From contig NZ_LR217713.1 of the NCBI RefSeq assembly GCF_900698925.1, positions 434,001 through 498,000 of the forward strand: a stretch of DNA of 64,000 nt, written 5' to 3'. Origin of the DNA: Erwinia_E haradaeae_I. Its GTDB lineage: Bacteria; Pseudomonadota; Gammaproteobacteria; Enterobacterales; Enterobacteriaceae. Position 1 is the first letter of the stretch. Every line of letters begins with the position of its first letter. This document shows, in pieces, positions 45,917 through 55,196 of this stretch. The position numbers were made by a program, and so were the translations under genes. The notes beneath the pieces are model-generated. The model was given only the letters and a program-made list of their open reading frames with translations. It was not told where the DNA came from and did no database searches.

Positions 45917-46939
45917 TTAAAAACTAAATGGGAACTCAGGCTCTGAGAATGTTAATGTTAAAGCTTCTAATTCTATCCAAACTGATGGATTGTGTTCTTC
46001 TTTTAAAAGAAGTTCTATCCGTGTTAATAATGTAAAGATATGAGTGAGCTTAGTAGTATCCAGGCGCTGAAGTGCGTGATTTAATAGGAGACGACGTTTT
46101 TGCCACACATGATACTGATCAAATAGAATGGGAAGCGGCATGTAAAGCATCTTTCGTTTTAACTTTACTAATACAAGAAGCTCATTTTGTAATATTCGTA
46201 AAAGAATAACTGAGTCACTATCTGTGGTTTGTACTTGACGAAGAATACGAAGTGCGCGTTGGCTATTTCCTAGAAATAGTGAGTTTATCCAGTCAAACGG
46301 ATTAAAGCATGCTGCGTTATGAATCACTTGTTTAATGTGGGTCGATGTAAGATAACTATTAGGCCATAGTATTGCACATTTGTCTAATGTTTGAGCCAGC
46401 GCAAGAAGATTGCCTTCATAATAGTAACATAGTAGTTTGTTGGAGTTATCGTCTAGTGTTAAATTAAGTTTCTTTGCTCTGGAGGTAATCCAAAAAGGTA
46501 CTGCTCTCCTCTCTAGTTCTTGGCAAACCACTAATATTGAGTGAGTGCAGATAGTTTTATACCAAGCTTCATTTTCTTGTCTTTTCGTTAATCTTGGGAT
46601 TTGTAATATTAATATTATATCACTGTGTAATAATTCAATCAGTACAATAAGTTTCTTTTTTATTACTATATTTGGACCTTGTTCTGGTAATATGAGAAAT
46701 AATATTTTTTTTCTGGAAAATAAACTAAATTCTTTAAAGATAGAGAAAATTTCTTGCCAATCAGTCTTATGATCTAATAAAATTGTAAAGCGTTCTGTAA
46801 AACCTTGATTTTTAGACACTTTATAGATGGCCGCTTTTGATTCTTTAATAAAAAGAAGATTTGATCCATACAATATGTAACATTTGTTTAATTTCTCAGC
46901 TAATTTATTATGTAGCTTATCAGGATAAATTTGAATCAT
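45917..46939 (-). CDS. holA: DNA polymerase III delta subunit
   Basis: HolA (delta) is the clamp-loader subunit that opens the beta sliding clamp. The 340 residues compare with 343 in E. coli. The beta-binding element region (S-L-F-S-R-K-K-I-L-F-L near residues 70-80) and the C-terminal collar domain (Y-Y-E-G-N-L-L-A-L-A-Q-T-L onward) align. It overlaps the lptE stop by one base (TAATG), so it is translationally coupled, in the E. coli order leuS-lptE-holA. nadD, next in E. coli, is absent. Confidence 0.95.
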   Translation of the reverse strand: MIQIYPDKLHNKLAEKLNKCYILYGSNLLFIKESKAAIYKVSKNQGFTERFTILLDHKTDWQEIFSIFKEFSLFSRKKILFLILPEQGPNIVIKKKLIVLIELLHSDIILILQIPRLTKRQENEAWYKTICTHSILVVCQELERRAVPFWITSRAKKLNLTLDDNSNKLLCYYYEGNLLALAQTLDKCAILWPNSYLTSTHIKQVIHNAACFNPFDWINSLFLGNSQRALRILRQVQTTDSDSVILLRILQNELLVLVKLKRKMLYMPLPILFDQYHVWQKRRLLLNHALQRLDTTKLTHIFTLLTRIELLLKEEHNPSVWIELEALTLTFSEPEFPFSF

Positions 46940-47541
46940 TAGTTAGAATCACAGTACGTATCTGGTCTGATACGATGGGATAGACCTGAATTTTTTAGTG
47001 TAATTGGATTATTTAACTGTTTTGTGGCATTAGTTGTTTCAATATAAATCTTGGAAATCTGATGAATAAGATCTCTGACTACTTTTTGCCGTATATCATA
47101 AATAATAAGACTTTCTGCAGCATCTTTTGCCAAAGGAGTGTGTGGGTTTTCAAAAAATGAACTCGATACTTGAGAAATAATCGGATAGAATCCTTGACTA
47201 GGTATTACTATATGTGCTTTTACAATCATTACAATAGAATATTCAGCAGTTTTTCCATCATAAAAAGTTGTAGTAGTATTACGATGAAGAATTTCTTTAC
47301 CAAGATGCAGAGAGGGAATATTTCTTTTCGTGCTTTCTTGAGTCATGATATTAACATCATATTTTCTAAGTTGTTTATAGACTTCAATTGTCAGTGGGCT
47401 ATATAGATCTTCTGTATGTACAATAAGATTCTTCATTGAATCTGGTGTGGTGAAAGCTTGATGAAGATGATATCCACATCCATTAACGATGGAAATGGTC
47501 ATGCTGATTATGAGTGTTAGTGAGAGTTTTACATAGTTCAT
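46939..47541 (-). CDS. lptE: LPS assembly lipoprotein LptE
   Basis: LptE is an outer membrane lipoprotein that plugs the LptD barrel and helps insert lipopolysaccharide. The 200 residues compare with 193 in E. coli. A signal peptide (about 1-21) ends in a lipobox I-V-N-G-C, with Cys22 as lipidation site, followed by G-Y-H-L-H. The rest is moderately diverged. It lies 19 bases after leuS. Together with hldE it shows that an LPS outer membrane is still built. Confidence 0.93.
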   Translation of the reverse strand: MNYVKLSLTLIISMTISIVNGCGYHLHQAFTTPDSMKNLIVHTEDLYSPLTIEVYKQLRKYDVNIMTQESTKRNIPSLHLGKEILHRNTTTTFYDGKTAEYSIVMIVKAHIVIPSQGFYPIISQVSSSFFENPHTPLAKDAAESLIIYDIRQKVVRDLIHQISKIYIETTNATKQLNNPITLKNSGLSHRIRPDTYCDSN

Positions 47542-47560
47542 TATATCAAATCTCTTGAGC

Positions 47561-50143
47561 CTAGTTAAGAATTAGATTAATTAACTGACCTGGTACATAA
47601 ATAATCTTTCGAATCCTAGAGAAACGAAGATATTTTTCTATACAAGGCTCTTTTATAGCAAGAGCTTCAATTTGTGATTGAGTTGATTCTAAAGCGACAA
47701 CGATTGTTCCTCTAATTTTATTATTCACTTGAATTGCTATAGTTAGATGATTCTCCTGTATTGCTTCTAGTTCCACTTGTGGCCATGGAGCAAAATCTAT
47801 ATTTCCATATCCGCCTAACTTTCTCCATAAAATAAAACAGATATGTGGGGTAAATGGATTTAACATTCGAATTATAGCTAGCAATGCTTCCTGCATTAAT
47901 GCTCGATCCTGATCCATCTCTTGTGGAGCATTCTCTAATTTATTAAATAATTTCATTATGGCTGAAATTGCTGTGTTAAATGTTTGACGACGTCCTATGT
48001 CATCAGATACTTTTCTAATAGTTTTATGAAGAGCACAGCGTAGTGTTTTTTGTTGATTGCTTAATGCATTGACATTTAATATCATGGTCAATCCCTGATT
48101 GACATGTTTTCTAGTTAATTTCCATATTCGTTTTAGAAAACGATGCGCTCCCTCAGCGCCAGAATTTCTCCATTCTAATGGCATGTCTGCTGGCGCAGCA
48201 AACATAATAAATAAACGGATAGTATCAGAACCATAGCGGTCTATCATTAATTGTACATTTATACCGTTTTTTTTGGATTTTGACATTTTAGTCATACCTG
48301 CATATACAAGTTTTTCTCCATTTTTATCAAAAGCCTGAATGATTTGTCCTTGCGTATCACGCTCTACAACAACATTATTCGGCGCTATCCAACAATGTTC
48401 ACCATTATCACCAATTCGATAGAAAGCATCAGCTAAAACCATTCCTTGACATAAAAGACGTTTAGCAGGTTCATCAGTGCTCACGAATCCTGCATCACGT
48501 AGTAGTTTATGGAAGAAACGAAAATAAAGAAGATGCATTATGGCATGTTCAATTCCTCCTACATATTGGTCCACTGGTAACCAATAGTTTGTGGATTTGG
48601 AATCTAACATACCTTTGGAATAGTTGGGACACGTATAACGTGCATAGTACCAGGATGATTGAATAAAAGTATCAAAGGTATCAGTCTCTCGTAGAGCTAA
48701 TTGGCCATTAAGAGAGGTTTGTGCCCATTTTACATTTGTTTTAATTGGGCTAGCAATTCCATTCATTATTAAATCTTCTGGTAAGATAACGGGAAGCTGA
48801 TATTCGGGTACAGGAACAATAGCTCCATCCTTAAGAGTGAGCATAGGTATAGGTGTTCCCCAATACCGTTGACGTGATACACTCCAATCACGGAGACGAT
48901 ATTTAACTATTTTTTGGCCATAATTTTTTTTAATTAGTTGATCCTGTATCTCTTTAGTTGCGTTATCAAAGGATAATCCATTAAATTGATCTGAATTAAA
49001 GAGGATTCCTTTTTCTGTCATTGCTGATTTTTTTAAATCAGGGATTTGACCATCAGCATTAAGAATGACAGCTTTAATTGCTACATGATATTTCATAGCA
49101 AAATCCCAATCAGCTTGATTATGGGCTGGTGTAGCCATAATAGCACCTGTTCCGTATTCCATGAGTACATAATTTGCAACCCAAATTGGTAATTTTTCTC
49201 CCGTCAGTGGATGTTCTGCAAATAAATCAGTGTTCATTCCTTTTTTTTCTAATTTAACTAAGTTAGATTCAGATACTTTAGTTTTTCGGCAGGTAGAAAT
49301 AAAGACACGTAGAGCGGGATTGTTGAGAGAAATCTGATTGACTAAAGGATGATTCATGGCTACTGCAAGATAGGTAACACCCATTAAGGTATCAAGCCGG
49401 GTTGTATAAATAAATAGCGCTTCTTTTTTACCTACAATTGGAAATTTAATCTCAGTTCCCTCAGAGCGACCAATCCAGTTCCGTTGCATTGTTTTAACTT
49501 TTTCTGGCCATTCGCTAAGTTGATTCAGATCATTTAGTAATTCCTCAGCATAGCTTGTTATTTTAATAAACCACTGTGGGATTTCTCGAAATTCAACCTT
49601 GGATTGACAGCGCCAGCAAGAACCATCCATCACTTGTTCATTGGCTAATACTGTCATATCATGTGGGCACCAATTTACTTCAGCAGTTTTTTTATAAACC
49701 AAACCCTTTTCATATAACTGAGTAAAGAACCATTGCTCCCAATGGTAATATTCTGGTTGACAGGTAGTAATTTCACGGCTCCAATCGTAACTAAATCCTA
49801 GTGCTTGAATTTGAGTTTTCATGTAGTTAATATTCGAACGGGTCCAGGATGATGGTTTGACATCATTTTCTATTGCAGCTCGTTCAGCTGGTAACCCAAA
49901 AGCATCCCATCCAATAGGTTGTAATACATTTTTACCGAGCATTCGTTGATAACGCGCTAATGTATCCCCAATAGTATAATTACGTACATGGCCCATGTGT
50001 AGATGACCAGATGGATAAGGAAGCATGGAGAGACAATAATACTTTTCTTTATCTTCTCTCTCAGAAACTTGAAATGTTTTATTTTCTTCCCAGTATTTTT
50101 GGACAAAAGATTCTATTTCATGTGGGCAATATTGCTCTTGCAT
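47561..50143 (-). CDS. leuS: Leucyl-tRNA synthetase
   Basis: LeuRS charges tRNA-Leu and in most bacteria hydrolyses mischarged tRNA in its CP1 domain. I choose the ATG at 50143 (M-Q-E-Q-Y), giving 860 residues as in E. coli; a GTG at 50146 adds one. Class I motifs are intact: H-M-G-H near 49-52 and K-M-S-K-S near 619-623. In the editing site Thr252 and Asp345 remain, but Pro250 is Leu, Phe253 is Leu, Val338 is Thr, Asp342 is Asn and Arg344 is Ala compared with E. coli. First gene of the leuS-lptE-holA operon. Confidence 0.97.
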   Translation of the reverse strand: MQEQYCPHEIESFVQKYWEENKTFQVSEREDKEKYYCLSMLPYPSGHLHMGHVRNYTIGDTLARYQRMLGKNVLQPIGWDAFGLPAERAAIENDVKPSSWTRSNINYMKTQIQALGFSYDWSREITTCQPEYYHWEQWFFTQLYEKGLVYKKTAEVNWCPHDMTVLANEQVMDGSCWRCQSKVEFREIPQWFIKITSYAEELLNDLNQLSEWPEKVKTMQRNWIGRSEGTEIKFPIVGKKEALFIYTTRLDTLMGVTYLAVAMNHPLVNQISLNNPALRVFISTCRKTKVSESNLVKLEKKGMNTDLFAEHPLTGEKLPIWVANYVLMEYGTGAIMATPAHNQADWDFAMKYHVAIKAVILNADGQIPDLKKSAMTEKGILFNSDQFNGLSFDNATKEIQDQLIKKNYGQKIVKYRLRDWSVSRQRYWGTPIPMLTLKDGAIVPVPEYQLPVILPEDLIMNGIASPIKTNVKWAQTSLNGQLALRETDTFDTFIQSSWYYARYTCPNYSKGMLDSKSTNYWLPVDQYVGGIEHAIMHLLYFRFFHKLLRDAGFVSTDEPAKRLLCQGMVLADAFYRIGDNGEHCWIAPNNVVVERDTQGQIIQAFDKNGEKLVYAGMTKMSKSKKNGINVQLMIDRYGSDTIRLFIMFAAPADMPLEWRNSGAEGAHRFLKRIWKLTRKHVNQGLTMILNVNALSNQQKTLRCALHKTIRKVSDDIGRRQTFNTAISAIMKLFNKLENAPQEMDQDRALMQEALLAIIRMLNPFTPHICFILWRKLGGYGNIDFAPWPQVELEAIQENHLTIAIQVNNKIRGTIVVALESTQSQIEALAIKEPCIEKYLRFSRIRKIIYVPGQLINLILN

Positions 50144-52235
50144 CACTCTTACGATCCTTTTCTAATCAGGTTTAAAAAAATAACATACTCTATATTATTG
50201 ATTTGAAGTGTACTTGAATACAAAAATATACCAAGATTTTTGTAATGATATTTACTAAAAATTTTGTAATATTGATGTGATTAATTTTTCATGACTAAAT
50301 TTTTTTTATTAAATAAAATAATATATGTATATCATTATTTAATATACTAACTTATAGCTTTTAAAGCCTAAGAATGTATAGAAAAAAGATGAAATTGATA
50401 ATTTCATTTGTACTCTTAATTATTTTCTTATTTTTATAAAATCAATTCAATTTGTTTATTAAAATAGTAACAAATATTTTATGATACTTGAGGTATATAT
50501 TAATATGATTAAGAAACTAATAATTTTTATTAACTTTATCTGTTTTATGTATTATTTTTTATAATAATAAATATTATTAGTATGTATTATTTTCACAGTT
50601 AGCGAAATTAATGAGTTTATATTCTATATTAGAGAATAGACGTAAAATTATAGATAAGATAAATATATGATTTTAGTAATAATGTGGCAATATATGAGCT
50701 CGTAGTGTGCATTCTTTTTAATATAAAAAAATGAAAATTATACAATATTTATGTGTTCGTATTTTACAATTACTTAAAAAAATTGGAAGTTATTTGCTGG
50801 CTCTTCGAAAAAATATATATCAGAAAAAATATATATCAGAATAAGACCTAATCTTTGGTAATAGCATATTATTTAGGTGACTTAGAGCAGGATGATAATA
50901 TTTATAATACCTCATTTAGTTTTAGGAACACTACGGCAAGCAATATTTAAAAATAGATGTAATTTTAGACATAAGAAAATCATTATTATTGTATTTAACT
51001 AAAGAGACATTATTATGGAATTGGTTTAGTTGTTTTTATCTTCCATGGTTAGGAGATATAGCTATAACAATGTTATAATAATGTTAACTATAAAATGGTG
51101 TTTTCATTCCTGATTGTAATATCTTGAATTGAGATTCATGATAATAAAAGAGTGAGTAATTAATGTTACTTACTTTATTCTTAAACATTTTATTACAAAA
51201 GATAAGAATCAAATACAATAGGATTGTTATACATCTCAATATAGAAAATAAATCTTATTTTTCAGATCAGCTATGAAACATATAGCTAAGATAAGCCATG
51301 ATGTATATATATTATACACATTCTGTATATGTATAATACAAATATAGTTATCATACTCTGATTCTACCTTTAATGAAAACAGAGAGCTTAATGACTGAAC
51401 GCTTTAGTTTTTTTAGTCTTTAATATTACATTCTGACTGGAAATCAATCCGATGACATCTGTATCTGTATTTACAGGAATAACTTACAAGAAAATATGTT
51501 TTTTTATTTTTTTAAGAAAAATTAGAGGATATAGTTCTTAATGTGGGAAGACATAGTTAAGTGACTCGTCTATCCTTAAAATTAGAGATAATTAACAGTT
51601 AATATATTCAGTAAAATATTGTAATACATAGTCTATTTTAGAATATTTACTATTATGTTGTGAATAGATTATTTTCTAGCAAAATGTCATGAATATATAA
51701 TTTCAATTTATATATAATTTGATTGATAAAGATTATGTATATTAAAGAATGGTTTGTATAAAACACGCATATTGGTTTTTGGTATAAATTTTACTTAATC
51801 TATAAAAAATTATATAAAGTTAGTACGCTTTATAATGAGACTTATCTTGCCTTATTATTGAATAATATCACAGAATATTATGAACTGAATAAACAAGTAT
51901 TTCATTTTAATTTATTGAGTTTATTATATTTATTAGTTTATTTACGCTGTTTAATGATTAGTGTAGAGAGGATTAGATTTGTTAACATAATTATGTTTAG
52001 GATCAATACCCTAATATTGAAAAATGTATTATTAATTATTTCGATCATGATAATATATACAGGAATGATAGGATAATAATCCTATTAAAGATAGGATAAT
52101 GTAGAAGTAATTTGTAGAGAAAAATTTGTATAATCGTGATTATATTAAATAATGTCTTTCGTTCATTATTTTGAGTCACTAGTGTGGATTTTTTCTATTT
52201 TTTAATGGTGGTATTATTGGTAGGAATGGTGTTAT
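50144..52235. other. Gene-free spacer between divergent leuS and ligA
   Basis: About 2.1 kb of AT-rich DNA. In E. coli zipA precedes ligA; a 72-codon hydrophobic frame at 51858-52076 does not resemble ZipA convincingly. The spacer holds a 16-bp tandem duplication (50807-50838), a TATTATAC/GTATAATA inverted repeat (51310-51338) and a weak terminator-like hairpin with seven Ts (51393-51414). Confidence 0.75.
50807..50838. repeat. 16-bp perfect tandem duplication
   Basis: GAAAAAATATATATCA occurs at 50807-50822 and again directly at 50823-50838. Confidence 0.85.
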
Positions 52236-54014
52236 ATGATAGATTCTATAAAAGATAAAATTACTAATCTTCAAATGCTTCTTCGTCATTATCAATATCA
52301 ATACCACATGATGGATCAACCGGAAATTTCAGATGCTGAATATGATCTACTAATCAACGAACTTCGTGTATTAGAAAAGCAGCATCCGAAGTTCCTAATG
52401 GCTGACTCACCGACTCAATGTATTGGTGCTTCTCCTATTTCACGAAATACTTTAAAAAAAGTATATCATGAAGTACCCATGCTATCATTAGATAATGTTA
52501 TTGACAAAAATAGTTATCTAGCTTTTCATAAACGAATAAAGGACGAGCTACATGATTCGGATCGAATCAGACTTTGTTGTGAGTTAAAATTTGATGGTCT
52601 TGCAGTTAGTTTACTATATAAAGATAGGAAGTTGGTCCGAGCCTCTACTCGTGGAGATGGTAGAAATGGAGAAAATATTACTAATAATATACGAATGATT
52701 AAAACTATTCCATATTATTTAAATGGACATAATATCCCAGAGAGTCTTGAGGTGCGAGGAGAAGCATTTATGTTGCTTTCGCATTTTAAAAAAATAAATT
52801 ATGAAGCATTATCCCGTGGACATAAAGTTTTTTCTAATCCTCGTAATGCTGCTGCGGGATCATTGCGTCAAATGGATCCACGTATTACGCGTAAACGTCA
52901 ACTTAGTTTTATTTGCTATGGACTAGGGCTTGTGGAGGGAGGAACAATGCCAACTAGTCATATAAAGTGTCTGAAAAAATTTCAAGACTGGGGTTTGCCG
53001 GTTAGTGAACATACGCGTCTTCTTGATACCCAAGATGAAGTATTAGAGTTTTATGATCACATGCAAATTAACCGACCTTTTCTGGATTATGATATTGATG
53101 GCGTAGTAATTAAAATTGATAACTTATTATTACAAAAGAAGCTGGGATGTATTACACACGCCCCTCGATGGGCAGTGGCTTTTAAATTTCCAGCTCAAGA
53201 AAAAATTACCACCGTTCGTGATATAGATTTCCAAGTAGGTCGAACCGGTGTTCTTACGCCGGTGGCTCAATTAGAGCCAGTCAGTATTTCTGGAGTAATA
53301 GTAAGCAGTGCTACGTTGTATAATACTAGCTCAATTAGTAGATTAGGAATTAGAATTGGAGATCGTGTTACTATCCGCAGAGCAGGTGATGTGATTCCTC
53401 AGATTGTTAGTATAATTGGTAGAAATTCTCAAAGACATGAAGTGGTGATTCCAATTATGTGTCCCGCATGCGGATCCGTGTTAAAGCGCGCAAAGGGAGA
53501 AATGGGCATGTATTGTACTAATGGGCTTACTTGCAGCGCGCAGCTGAAAGGAGCTTTAAAACATTTTGTATCACGAAGAGCTTTAAATATTCACGGCATA
53601 GGTGAAAGAATCATTACTCAATTAGTGGAGAAAAAATATGTTACAAATTTAGCTGATTTATTTTATCTAACGGTTAGTCAGCTGAGTGAAATGGAGCGTA
53701 TGGGGCCTAAAGCAGCGCAATATTTAGTAGATGAATTAGAGAAAGCAAAAAAAACTACATTTTCGCGTTTTTTGTATGCTCTTGGGATTTCTAACATTGG
53801 ACAGACAACTGCAGTTAATTTAGCAGTTCATTTCCAAACTTTAGATGCATTAATGAATGCTAACATAGATGATTTAATTTTAGTAAATGGTATAGGAAAA
53901 GTGGTTGCTAGACAAATACGACACTTTTTCAACGAAGAAAATAATCGTCAAGTTCTTCATATATTGATAAAGGATATTGGAATCACTTGGATGCCCATAG
54001 TGGGATTACATTAA
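52236..54014 (+). CDS. ligA: NAD-dependent DNA ligase lacking the BRCT domain
   Basis: LigA seals nicks in DNA using NAD. The adenylation domain is intact: Tyr residues of domain Ia, the active lysine K118 in E-L-K-F-D-G, and K-F-P-A-Q-E. The OB fold (F-Q-V-G-R-T-G), four-cysteine zinc finger (C-P-A-C, then two further cysteines) and helix-hairpin-helix domain (to about 580) follow. The protein has 592 residues against 671 in E. coli and stops where the linker to the BRCT domain would begin. No BRCT sequence is seen after the stop. The catalytic core should still work. Confidence 0.96.
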   Translation: MIDSIKDKITNLQMLLRHYQYQYHMMDQPEISDAEYDLLINELRVLEKQHPKFLMADSPTQCIGASPISRNTLKKVYHEVPMLSLDNVIDKNSYLAFHKRIKDELHDSDRIRLCCELKFDGLAVSLLYKDRKLVRASTRGDGRNGENITNNIRMIKTIPYYLNGHNIPESLEVRGEAFMLLSHFKKINYEALSRGHKVFSNPRNAAAGSLRQMDPRITRKRQLSFICYGLGLVEGGTMPTSHIKCLKKFQDWGLPVSEHTRLLDTQDEVLEFYDHMQINRPFLDYDIDGVVIKIDNLLLQKKLGCITHAPRWAVAFKFPAQEKITTVRDIDFQVGRTGVLTPVAQLEPVSISGVIVSSATLYNTSSISRLGIRIGDRVTIRRAGDVIPQIVSIIGRNSQRHEVVIPIMCPACGSVLKRAKGEMGMYCTNGLTCSAQLKGALKHFVSRRALNIHGIGERIITQLVEKKYVTNLADLFYLTVSQLSEMERMGPKAAQYLVDELEKAKKTTFSRFLYALGISNIGQTTAVNLAVHFQTLDALMNANIDDLILVNGIGKVVARQIRHFFNEENNRQVLHILIKDIGITWMPIVGLH

Positions 54015-55196
54015 AAACTAACAGAGAATCATTAGGTAAAAATATAATTTAAATAATTGATTTAACGATATTTATAGAATATATTTTCAATATTATATAA
54101 ACATACAATGTTATACTTAATATTGTAATTCTAAAAATAGAATCGTATGCAATTGTAAAAAGATTCTAATGAATCTAGTATGAGAATTATGTGGAAGTTT
54201 TTAAAAGGACTGGATAATGAAGATATATAATTTTATTATGATAGAATCATAGGGTCATATCTTTATTATGCTCTTTGCAAGTAATTATTTATATAATAAG
54301 AATTATAATGCAACTGACAGACTCATATGCTAAGAACTCTAATTTTTTAGAATATTAGTAAATGTTTCAGTAAAAATTTTATAGATTAATTTTCTTTATA
54401 TTTCAGATGATACCACAAACACAATGATAAGTTATATTTTGTTGATGGAAATCTTTCATCTAAGTTACATGCACAAAATTAAAAATTAAAGCGATAAATT
54501 TATATAATTATATGATCGCTGATCAGTTGATTTATATAAATAAATATTTATACAGACTAATACCCAAATATGTCTGATGCATATAAATAAAATCTGTTAA
54601 AAAATTAGTGGTAAGATGAATGCACGGATTGAATGTAATATAACAATATATTAGAGATTAGATAAAACATGATATAATCTTAATTATTAAATAGTATTGA
54701 TCAGAAGTGTTTAGGTTGTTTGCATTCAGAAGAGAAATTTAATTATATATATGAGTATATAGAAATTAATATTTTTATATTTAATTAATAACACAGTTAT
54801 TACGATGTATCGTTAATCAGTACAGATATCATTGTCAATGACACACAACTATTGATTTATGATTTAGTAAAAAAGACTTGTATTAAAAACCTGATGGTTA
54901 TGAGTTACTCAAGATTTAAATTAGATTTCTGTGTGAAAAATTCCAAATTTTATTAGGAATAACATACCATTATGTTAATAGTAGATAGCATCTTATTTAT
55001 TCCTTCTAATAATTTTTACTAGAATGCGGGAAAAAATCTACTTAGTTCCTTTCTCCCTGCTTTAATATTGAATCTATTAAATTCATCCCCATATACCTAT
55101 GTACTTGTGGATTCAATTGGATTAAAAAACTTATTTTGTCTGCATTTTGCAGTCCTGCTTTACTCAGGCTAAAATTAAACTAAGAGAGAGAGCTCT
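54015..55196. other. Spacer ligA-lon, ending in the lon promoter
   Basis: About 1.18 kb. The first kilobase is AT-rich with no coding remnant and only small hairpins. The last 190 bases are less AT-rich and hold the heat-shock promoter of lon and its leader. Confidence 0.8.
55068..55095 (+). promoter_or_regulatory. Sigma-32 heat-shock promoter of lon
   Basis: TTGAA (55068-55072) and CCCCATAT (55087-55094) are separated by 14 bases, matching the sigma-32 consensus (TTGAA and CCCCATnT). From memory the E. coli lon promoter has nearly the same elements, with CATCCCCATATAC in common. Transcription would start near 55101, about 95 bases before the lon ATG at 55197. The surrounding spacer has drifted, so preservation points to selection. 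Confidence 0.85.

Noticed and set aside
51393..51414. Hairpin with seven Ts in the leuS-ligA spacer as a terminator
   Set aside because: The stem is only about 6 bp with a G-U pair; in DNA this AT-rich it is not distinguishable from chance. Kept only as a note in the spacer entry.
51858..52076. 72-codon hydrophobic frame upstream of ligA, the place of zipA in E. coli
   Set aside because: The hydrophobic C-terminal stretch is the wrong way round for ZipA and no other ZipA feature is present; hydrophobic frames are expected by chance in AT-rich DNA.
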